A stretch of 11,190 nt of DNA from an uncultured Oscillibacter sp. (GTDB lineage: Bacteria > Bacillota > Clostridia > Oscillospirales > Oscillospiraceae): positions 1 through 11,190 of the forward strand of contig URTS01000057.1 in assembly GCA_900550685.1 (NCBI GenBank), read 5' to 3'. How positions within the stretch are numbered: the first letter of the stretch is position 1; every line of letters begins with the position of its first letter. Made by a program: the position numbers and the translations under genes. The notes under the pieces were generated by a model. It did no database searches. It saw only the letters and a list, made by a program, of their open reading frames with translations, and was not told the origin of the DNA. This document shows, piece after piece, positions 5,022 to 11,190 of the stretch.

Positions 5022-7703
5022 ATGCGAAATCCACTGAAAACCGTAAAGCGGCAGCTCCTGCGAGGGGGCAGTTGCGCCCTGGCCGCCCTGATGGCCCTGG
5101 GTTCCATCCCGGCAGCCGCCATTGATGACGGCGTCACCGCCACCTATGACGAGGCCTACTACGCCATGACCGACTATTACGGAAACCTGACCGACGGCAG
5201 CGTGGTGAAGAGCTACCGCACCAACGGCATCGCCACCGTCACGGACTACGGCGACTATGATGAGGTCATCAACCTCACCGACGGCACTGCCCCGTCCCAG
5301 ACCGGCGGTAAGACCGTGTTCCAGCTGGACGAGAGCGACCTGCCCAATACCTTTTATTTTGAAGGCAAGACGGCGAAGCCCTTTGCGCAGCTGCCCTGGA
5401 CTCTCTCCGTGAGCTACACCCTCAACGGCGTGCCCACCAAGGCGGAGGACCTGGCCGGCAAGACCGGTGTGGTGGAGATCAATCTGGACGCTGTGCCCAA
5501 CGAAGGAGCCAGCGAGTACGCCCGGAACAACTACACCCTGGAAGCCATGGCCGTTTTCAACCAGGACGATATCCTGTCCTTGGAGGCCCCCGGCGCCCAG
5601 GTGCAGCTGATCGGCAACCTGCGGGCGGTGCTGTTCATCGGCCTGCCCGGTGAGGAGTGCCACTATACCATTCGGGTGGGCAGCGACGATTTCTCCTTCG
5701 GCGGCATGACCTTCCTGATGGTCCCCGCCACGCTGAGCCAGCTGGAAGAGATCACCAAGCTTTCCGAGCGGAAGGACGACCTGGAGGAGAACTACAACAA
5801 GCTCTCCGGCAGCATGGATTCCCTGCTGGATGCCATGGCGTCCATGACCGGCAGCCTGAACGCCTCCGCCAACGGTCTGGACCAGCTGAACCAGGCCCGG
5901 GACATCTTCTCCAACGGCAAAGGCACCATTTACAGCGGCACCGATGCCCTGCGGGCGGACCTTTCCAACCTGGCGGATGTGCTGGAGCCGGTGGAGGGCC
6001 AGATCACAGCCCTCAGCAAGACCATTACCAGCTCCAAGGCCACCCTCAACAGCATGGTGGACACCGTTAAGGATCTAAGAGATGACCTGGAGGATGTGGA
6101 AGATGCCCTGGAGGATCTGCGAGACGGCAAGGGTGATCTGAAAGCCGTCCTGCGGGCTTCCGGCGATTTGCAGAGCAGTCTCAACAGCCTGCGGAAAGCA
6201 CTGGGCGACACCAGCGCCAGCGTGCCTGAGGAGCCGGTTATCAAGCCCGGCACCGGTACGGAACTGAAGGAGCAGATGAAGCAGGTGGTGCAGCTCCACG
6301 GTATTTATGAGAAAGCTGAAGCTGGCAGTGCCGAAGCTTTCTTTACATCAATGCTGGCGTTGCAGGGGAAAACAAATACGGAAATCGCGGCGGCGGTGCC
6401 AGTTTTGTGCGATACATTGAAAAAAATCCAAGATGGGAAATTGTCTCTTGAAGCTGTTGCGGCGCTGAACCCGGATGGAGCCACGCTGATTGGACTCTAT
6501 TTGCAAATAAATAAGAAAGGAATGTCTTTCCAGAAATTCTGCGAGTCTGTTCTGCCTGCGAAATATCCGAACAAATCCACCAGTGAGATCAAGAAACTGG
6601 CCAAGATGATGAATGACCTCTGGCTGGTCTATGCCAGCGGCGACACTACGGGCCAGACCCTCTCCGCGGATTTTTATGAAACCTATGCCGACGTGCTGGA
6701 GGACGAGGCGATTTATGCGCTCTCTGGTTCTCTCCTGCAAAATGATGGGCCTGACAGCAGCGATTCCGAAAGCACTGCCGGAGCGGATGCCAAGAGCAGT
6801 GAGTCTGACAGCAGTACGGATACCGGAAATGGCAGTGCTGCTGGTGAACAGGCGGATAACGCTGAAAATTCCGGCGATCAGGATGAAGACCTTGGCGAGA
6901 ACGACAAGCCCAACGACGCCATTATCGACCTGATCACGGATGGCATTGATAATGCCGCCTCTCAGATCAATGATCTGCAGAAAAAGCTGAACGGCGCCAT
7001 GAACACGGTGGTGCCTCCCACGCAGAACGTGCTGCGGGACCTGGCGGCCCTGTGCGGCGAGTTGAACGGATTGACCGACATGCTGGACGACGCCGATGAC
7101 CTGACCGATGCCATCCGGGATTCCTCTGCCGACCTGCGGAGCATCCTGGGCGATGTGGAGGACCTGCGGGATACCCTCAACGACTATGAGCCGACTTTGC
7201 AGGAAAGCCTGAAGACTGTCAGTAGTCTCAGCACCAGCGCCATCAAGACCATCCGGGACACCCAGTCCCTGGTGACGGACACGGAGAATCTGATGAAATC
7301 CACCGGCTCCCCCCTGGACAGCGGCACCAAGCAGACCCTGGAGGGTCTGGCGGAGCACCTGAGGCGCACCGCCAAGACCATGAGCACCGCCAACCAGATC
7401 AAGGACGCCAAGTCCAGCATCTGCGACATCATTGAGGACACCTGGGACGAGTACACCGGCGATGTGAACAACCTGCTGCTGATGGATGCCACCGCCGACG
7501 CCGTGTCCCTTACCGACAGCCGCAACCCCGCGCCCCAGAGTATCCAGGTGCTGATCCGCACCCAGGAGATCACCGTGCCTGATGAGGACGAGACGGAGAC
7601 CGAGACCGCCGCCGCGGCCCAGACTACCTTCTGGGGCCGGGTGGCCCAGATGTTCAAGGACTTCTGGTCCGCCATCACCGGCCTGTTCGGCGGAAAGGAT
7701 TGA
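5022..7703 (+). CDS. Secreted coiled-coil (YhgE/heptad-repeat-like) protein paired with an MMPL transporter
   Basis: Encodes 893 residues. A signal peptide is clear: basic residues 2-14, a hydrophobic core at about 18-30, and probable cleavage after AAA at 31-33. Residues 34-240 form a globular, beta-rich region. Two long coiled-coil stretches follow (about 240-400 and 640-800), for example VDTVKDLRDDLEDVEDALED (346-365) and ILGDVEDLRDTLNDYE (708-723), which look alike and may be a duplication. Between them lie an insert (about 411-570) and a Ser/Asp/Glu-rich linker (575-630). Near the end, SIQVLIRTQEI (840-850) is a segment I associate with this family. The C-terminus is an amphipathic rather than fully hydrophobic helix, so the mature protein is probably exported and peripherally attached. 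AAAGGGAG lies 9 bases before the start. The stop is 6 bp before the MMPL gene, arguing for one operon and a shared envelope function; the precise role is unknown. Confidence 0.82.
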   Translation: MRNPLKTVKRQLLRGGSCALAALMALGSIPAAAIDDGVTATYDEAYYAMTDYYGNLTDGSVVKSYRTNGIATVTDYGDYDEVINLTDGTAPSQTGGKTVFQLDESDLPNTFYFEGKTAKPFAQLPWTLSVSYTLNGVPTKAEDLAGKTGVVEINLDAVPNEGASEYARNNYTLEAMAVFNQDDILSLEAPGAQVQLIGNLRAVLFIGLPGEECHYTIRVGSDDFSFGGMTFLMVPATLSQLEEITKLSERKDDLEENYNKLSGSMDSLLDAMASMTGSLNASANGLDQLNQARDIFSNGKGTIYSGTDALRADLSNLADVLEPVEGQITALSKTITSSKATLNSMVDTVKDLRDDLEDVEDALEDLRDGKGDLKAVLRASGDLQSSLNSLRKALGDTSASVPEEPVIKPGTGTELKEQMKQVVQLHGIYEKAEAGSAEAFFTSMLALQGKTNTEIAAAVPVLCDTLKKIQDGKLSLEAVAALNPDGATLIGLYLQINKKGMSFQKFCESVLPAKYPNKSTSEIKKLAKMMNDLWLVYASGDTTGQTLSADFYETYADVLEDEAIYALSGSLLQNDGPDSSDSESTAGADAKSSESDSSTDTGNGSAAGEQADNAENSGDQDEDLGENDKPNDAIIDLITDGIDNAASQINDLQKKLNGAMNTVVPPTQNVLRDLAALCGELNGLTDMLDDADDLTDAIRDSSADLRSILGDVEDLRDTLNDYEPTLQESLKTVSSLSTSAIKTIRDTQSLVTDTENLMKSTGSPLDSGTKQTLEGLAEHLRRTAKTMSTANQIKDAKSSICDIIEDTWDEYTGDVNNLLLMDATADAVSLTDSRNPAPQSIQVLIRTQEITVPDEDETETETAAAAQTTFWGRVAQMFKDFWSAITGLFGGKD

Positions 7704-7709
7704 TCGGCC

Positions 7710-9947
7710 ATGGTTGAAAAAATCGCAAAATGGCTGACCAGAAAGCCGAAGCTGGTGGCCCTGGTGGCGGTGCTGATGCTGATCCCCGCCGCCATCGGCT
7801 ACGTCTCCACCCGGATCAACTACGATATTCTTTCTTACCTGCCGGAGGACCTGGAATCCTCCCAGGGTGAAAAGCTGCTGGAGGAGCCCTTCAAAATGGC
7901 GGCCACCAGCATGCTGGTGGTGGAGGATATGCCCGCCGGCTACACCAACAGCCTCATCAATGACATCAAGGCCATTGACGGCGTGTCCAACGCCATCTGG
8001 ATCAGCAACCTCATGGGCATCCAGATCCCCACGGACATGATCCCCGCCAATTTCCGGGATATGTTCTTCTCCGGGGACGCCACCATGATGATCATTCAGT
8101 ACAGCCACCCCGGCGCGTCGGACGAGACTATGGAGGCCATCGAGCAGGTCCGGAAGGTCTGCAACGAGAAGTGCTTCCTGGCGGGCTTCTCCGTGGTCAT
8201 CAAGGACACCCGAGACCTAATGGACAGCGAGCTGCCCATCTTCGTGGGCCTGGCAGTACTGCTGGCTCTGTTCGCCATGATGCTGACCCTGGAATCCACT
8301 GTACTGCCCTTTATTTTCCTGGCCAGCATCGGCTTTGCCGTCATCTACAACTTCGGCAGCAATATATTCTTAGGAGAGATCTCGTACATCACCAAGGCCA
8401 TCGCCGCCGTTCTGCAATTGGGCGTTACCATGGACTACTCCATCTTCCTCTACCACCGGTACGAGGAGGAGCGGCCCAATTACGACGATAACCGGGATGC
8501 CATGGCCCAGGCCGTTGTGGCGGCCTTCCGGTCCTTGTCCTCCTCCAGCCTGACCACGGTGGCGGGCTTCCTGGCCCTGTGCGTCATGCGGCTGACTCTG
8601 GGCCGGGACATCGGCATCGTCATGGCCAAGGGCGTTGTGCTGGGTGTGGCCACCGTCATTCTGGTGCTGCCCTCCCTGGTGCTGATCTTCGACAAGCAGA
8701 TCACCAAGCACAAGCACAAGAGCCTGATGCCCAGCTTTGATAAGGTGAACAGCTTCATTCTGCGGCACAACAAGGCCATTATGGTGATCTTTATTGTGCT
8801 GTTCATCCCCGCCTATTACGCCCAGTCCCACGCCGGGATCTACTACAAGCTGGATGAGTCCCTGCCCCGGGACCTGCCCTCCATCGTCTCCAACGAGAAG
8901 CTGAAGAATGACTTCGATATGGCCACCTCCCACTTCATCGTCCTGCGGGACGACCTGAACCCGGCGGAGATGAGCGACATCGAGGACCGCATGGAGGCGG
9001 TCAAGGGCGTTACCTCCGTGGTGTCCTACCACAAAATGCTGGGCACCGGCATCCCCGACTTCTTCATCCCCGACGCGGTGAAGGATATGCTCAAGCAGGG
9101 GGGCTACCAGCTGATGATGGTGAACTCCAGCTATTCTCCGGCCACCGATGCGGTGGCGGCCCAGCTGGACGAGATGAATGCCATCCTGAAGCAGTACGAT
9201 GAAAACGCCATGATCACCGGCGAGGGCGCCATGTACCGGGATCTGATCGACACCACCGCCGTGGACTTTGTGGTGGCCAACTACCTGTCCATCATCTGCA
9301 TTTTCATCATCGTGGCCTGGGCTTTCAAGTCCATTACCGTTCCGGCGGTGCTGGTGGCCACCATTGAACTGGCTATTTTCCTGAACCAGGGCTTCTCTTA
9401 CTTTACCGGCACCTCCACCCCCTTCATCGCACCCACTATCATCAGCTGCGTGCAGCTGGGCGCCACGGTGGACTACGCCATTTTGATGACTTCCCGGTTC
9501 CAGGAGGAGCTGCAAAGCGGCAAGAGCCGGAAGGAGGCCATCCGCATCGCGGCGGATTCGGCGGATTCCTCCATCATCACCAGCGCACTGGTGCTGTTCT
9601 GCGCCACTTTGGGCGTGTCCTTCGTGTCTTCCATCGACCTCATCGGCGCCATCTGCATCATGCTGGCCCGGGGCGCGTTGATCTCCGCCTGCATCTGCCT
9701 GTTTGTGATGCCCGCCGTGCTGTACGTCTGCGAGCCGGTGTTCAGCAAGACCACCCTCCACTGGCGGACCCCGGCCCCCAAGAAGGAGTCCAAGACCGCC
9801 AAGGCGCTGAAAGCCGCCTCCGGCAAGCTGCCTGCCCGCAAGGACAAGGCACAGCCGGAAGCTGACGTGTCCCAGCCGGACGCCGCGCCGGCGCCCGCGT
9901 CTCAGACGGAAGAACCGTCCGAGGAGCAGGAAACGGCCAATGTCTGA
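7710..9947 (+). CDS. MMPL-family (RND superfamily) membrane transporter
   Basis: Encodes 745 residues with the duplicated RND layout. One helix at about 15-33 is followed by an extracytoplasmic loop (34-172) and helices 2-6 (about 174-327). Helix 7 (about 354-372), a second large loop (373-522) and helices 8-12 (about 524-672) follow. Each half has the Asp-Tyr pair in its fourth helix: LQLGVTMDYSIF (235-246, D242-Y243) and VQLGATVDYAIL (581-592, D588-Y589). In mycobacterial MmpL3 such pairs form the proton relay, so proton-driven export of lipids or hydrophobic compounds is inferred. The C-terminal tail (676-745) is cytosolic, first Lys/Ala-rich then acidic and Pro-rich. AAGGA lies about 10 bases before the start, inside the end of the preceding gene, which suggests translational coupling. 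A strong terminator follows. Substrate unknown. Confidence 0.92.
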   Translation: MVEKIAKWLTRKPKLVALVAVLMLIPAAIGYVSTRINYDILSYLPEDLESSQGEKLLEEPFKMAATSMLVVEDMPAGYTNSLINDIKAIDGVSNAIWISNLMGIQIPTDMIPANFRDMFFSGDATMMIIQYSHPGASDETMEAIEQVRKVCNEKCFLAGFSVVIKDTRDLMDSELPIFVGLAVLLALFAMMLTLESTVLPFIFLASIGFAVIYNFGSNIFLGEISYITKAIAAVLQLGVTMDYSIFLYHRYEEERPNYDDNRDAMAQAVVAAFRSLSSSSLTTVAGFLALCVMRLTLGRDIGIVMAKGVVLGVATVILVLPSLVLIFDKQITKHKHKSLMPSFDKVNSFILRHNKAIMVIFIVLFIPAYYAQSHAGIYYKLDESLPRDLPSIVSNEKLKNDFDMATSHFIVLRDDLNPAEMSDIEDRMEAVKGVTSVVSYHKMLGTGIPDFFIPDAVKDMLKQGGYQLMMVNSSYSPATDAVAAQLDEMNAILKQYDENAMITGEGAMYRDLIDTTAVDFVVANYLSIICIFIIVAWAFKSITVPAVLVATIELAIFLNQGFSYFTGTSTPFIAPTIISCVQLGATVDYAILMTSRFQEELQSGKSRKEAIRIAADSADSSIITSALVLFCATLGVSFVSSIDLIGAICIMLARGALISACICLFVMPAVLYVCEPVFSKTTLHWRTPAPKKESKTAKALKAASGKLPARKDKAQPEADVSQPDAAPAPASQTEEPSEEQETANV

Positions 9948-9961
9948 CCGCCTGACCGCGC

Positions 9962-10004
9962 AAAAACATGTCTGCTGAAGCCGGCTTCAGCAGGCATGTT
10001 TTTT
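9962..10004 (+). terminator. Strong intrinsic terminator after the MMPL gene
   Basis: CATG-t-CTGCTGAAG (9967-9980) pairs with CTTCAGCAG-g-CATG (9985-9998) around CCGG, with only one T-G wobble, followed by six T (9999-10004). Five A before the stem (9962-9966) could make it work in both directions. It lies 15 bases after the stop codon. Confidence 0.9.
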
Positions 10005-10016
10005 GGAAAAATCCGC

Positions 10017-10045
10017 TTTTCAAACGGCGTCGAATATGGTAAAAT
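10017..10045 (+). promoter_or_regulatory. Predicted promoter of the zinc-ribbon gene
   Basis: TGGTAAAAT (10037-10045) is an extended -10 with TAAAAT matching 5 of 6. TTTTCA (10017-10022) lies 17 bases upstream as a weak -35 (4 of 6). It sits between the MMPL terminator and the next gene, so a promoter is expected here. The leader would be short, about 10-20 bases. Confidence 0.5.
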
Positions 10046-10063
10046 CAAAAAAAGAAAGGTTAG

Positions 10064-10483
10064 GTGGTCACCGTGTGGAGAGTGCGCTGCTATGAGTGCG
10101 GCAAGATGTATGATTTTGATATGGACGATTTCTGCCCCAGATGCGGCGCATTCAACCAGCCGCCCAAGTCCACCGCCATCGACGCCGACGGCAGTGTGAT
10201 CCGGGTGGATGGCATCAACGAGAAGAACCACACCGGGTCTTTTGTCCACGAGGAACTTCACGAGGAGAACCGGGAGCGCAGGCGCATAGGCCTTTCCAAG
10301 AGCGTCCGGCGGACGGCAGCCAAATCCAGCCAGAACTGGCAGAGCCGGAGCGGCGCCAAGGGAAAAACCGGAAATGTCAACTGGGTATTTTGGCTGGTGG
10401 CTGTTATCATCGGCCTGAATATCCTGGGCAGTGTCTTGAGCAGCCTGTTTGATTATTTCTTATATTGGATATACTTCCATTGA
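10064..10483 (+). CDS. Small zinc-ribbon membrane protein, probably chimeric at its C-terminus
   Basis: Open frame of 139 residues. An N-terminal zinc ribbon is formed by CYEC (9-12) and CPRC (24-27). A charged, probably disordered segment follows (35-105), then one transmembrane helix, VFWLVAVIIGLNILGSVLSS (108-127). I do not recognise a named family; small zinc-ribbon membrane proteins of unknown role are common in Clostridia. The start is a GTG at 10064 with AAAGG only 4 bases upstream; a second GTG at 10073 with AGGTGG 5 bases upstream is equally possible. The last 10 or so residues (about 130-139) coincide with a different reading frame that matches a SusC-type protein, so the true end of this gene is probably lost at a junction near 10440-10455. 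Confidence 0.7.
   Translation: MVTVWRVRCYECGKMYDFDMDDFCPRCGAFNQPPKSTAIDADGSVIRVDGINEKNHTGSFVHEELHEENRERRRIGLSKSVRRTAAKSSQNWQSRSGAKGKTGNVNWVFWLVAVIIGLNILGSVLSSLFDYFLYWIYFH
10440..10460. other. Junction between Firmicutes-type and Bacteroidota-type DNA
   Basis: Left of this point the DNA is GC-rich with Clostridia-type genes. Right of it the DNA is clearly AT-richer and encodes a SusC-family receptor in a frame that has a stop at 10437-10439. SusC-like residues (ISYIGYTS) are already readable from 10455, so the switch lies within about 20 bases. No insertion-sequence end, attachment site or target duplication is visible. Assembly chimerism is the simplest explanation. Confidence 0.75.
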
Positions 10484-11190
10484 GATTCCGGTCAAGGGAC
10501 AATCAGAAATTGATGTGACATTGAAAGAAGATTCTCAGGCAATTGAAGAAGTTGTCGTTGTTGGTTATGGCACTCAAAAAAAGGTTAATTTGGTTGGAGC
10601 GGTAGCCGCAGTCAATATTGATGAAAAAATATCAAGCCGTTCAATATCCAATGTGTCTTCCGGACTTTCCGGTTTGGTACCTGGTTTACAGGTTTCCCAA
10701 ACGACCAGTATGGCGGGTAATGATAATGCCTCTTTGATGATTCGTGGTATGGGTACGGTAAACAATACCAGTCCGTTAGTAGTTGTTGACGGTATGCCGG
10801 ATGTCGATATCAATCGTATCAATATGGCTGATGTTGAGAGTATTTCCGTATTGAAAGATGCGGCATCTGCTTCTATTTATGGATCCCGTGCTGCCAATGG
10901 GGTTATTCTGATAACAACTCGTACTGGTAAAAAGGGAAAGACGAGTATCAATTTTACGGGCTCTTATGCGATAGAAAAACCATCACGTTCTTATGACTTT
11001 ATGGATGATTACCCACGTGCATTGACATTGCAACAGTTTAGGGCAGCATCAGGTACAAAGCGGGAAAGCTATAATTTCAAAGATGGGACGATCGATCAAT
11101 GGATGGCGTTAGGAATGATCGATCCGCTACGCTATCCGAATACTGATTGGTTTGATACCTTCATGCGTACCGGTACCCTTCAAAACTATA
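10440..11190 (+). CDS. SusC/RagA-family TonB-linked outer membrane receptor, fragment lacking both ends
   Basis: The frame is open from 10440 to the right edge (250 codons). It has no signal peptide or plausible start; the first in-frame ATG is near 10707, inside the plug domain. The first residues match the end of the carboxypeptidase-D-like regulatory domain (ISYIGYTSIEIPVKGQ), followed by the family hallmark EEVVVVGYGTQKK (from 10545). The TonB-dependent plug follows, with LSGLVPGLQV, SPLVVVDGMPD, VESISVLKDAASASIYG and SRAANGVILITT (to about 10920). The barrel would start after this. Such receptors import glycans or peptides with a SusD partner across the outer membrane and belong to Bacteroidota. 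They make no sense in the Gram-positive-type genome of the other genes. Codon use (GGT, GTT, AAT, TTG) also differs sharply from its neighbours. Family very secure; genomic placement doubtful. Confidence 0.9.

Noticed and set aside
6348..8108. 586-codon open frame on the minus strand
   Set aside because: Antisense to the coiled-coil and MMPL genes, His/Gly/Gln-rich with no domain or ribosome binding site; the plus-strand genes are clear.
8370..9761. 463-codon open frame on the minus strand
   Set aside because: Antisense shadow of the MMPL gene with the same low-complexity shadow composition.
10440..10483. Insertion sequence or integrase attachment site at the phylum junction
   Set aside because: No inverted repeat ends, target duplication, tRNA gene end or recombinase gene is visible near the junction.
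10574..10822. 82-codon minus-strand frame at the right end
   Set aside because: Antisense to the SusC plug domain, whose plus-strand frame has unmistakable family motifs.

Overview
The window looks like a GC-rich member of the Firmicutes (Clostridia, probably Oscillospiraceae-like) up to about position 10440. After that it changes abruptly to AT-richer DNA encoding a Bacteroidota SusC/RagA outer-membrane receptor. The first assignment rests on the gene content: CstA, a YqeB/XdhC selenium-dependent molybdenum hydroxylase accessory pair, a small TetR regulator, and a paired coiled-coil exoprotein plus MMPL transporter. It also rests on GC-rich codon use and strong AGGAGG-type ribosome binding sites. 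No species can be named from the sequence.

Layout. The left third is on the minus strand. It holds the 5' part of cstA (runs off the left edge), then yqeB and xdhC (a two-gene unit 4 bp apart), then a TetR-family regulator. Each transcription unit has its own recognisable promoter, and the xdhC-yqeB unit and the TetR gene each end in an intrinsic terminator. From about 3.6 kb the genes point right: metK (S-adenosylmethionine synthetase), a large secreted coiled-coil/heptad-repeat protein, an MMPL (RND superfamily) transporter 6 bp behind it, and a small zinc-ribbon membrane protein with its own promoter. At about 10440-10455 the zinc-ribbon gene runs into a SusC-like reading frame that lacks its start and signal peptide and continues off the right edge.

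How the genes fit together. XdhC and YqeB are maturation factors for molybdenum hydroxylases such as purine or xanthine dehydrogenases; the hydroxylase itself is not in the window. CstA imports pyruvate or peptides during carbon limitation. A 28-bp dyad at its predicted transcription start suggests local control. The coiled-coil protein and MMPL transporter form a probable envelope export or remodelling pair; the TetR regulator two genes away is a candidate controller but may be unrelated. MetK keeps all the catalytic residues I can place.

Main points for a second look: (1) the Firmicutes/Bacteroidota junction at about 10.45 kb, most simply a chimeric contig and otherwise an extraordinary transfer; (2) a compositionally distinct insert plus acidic linker inside the coiled-coil protein; (3) the dyad and spaced direct repeats in front of cstA; (4) a structured, non-coding metK upstream region containing a hairpin that reads as a terminator on the antisense strand. 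I found no tRNA, rRNA, CRISPR array, insertion sequence or recognised riboswitch.
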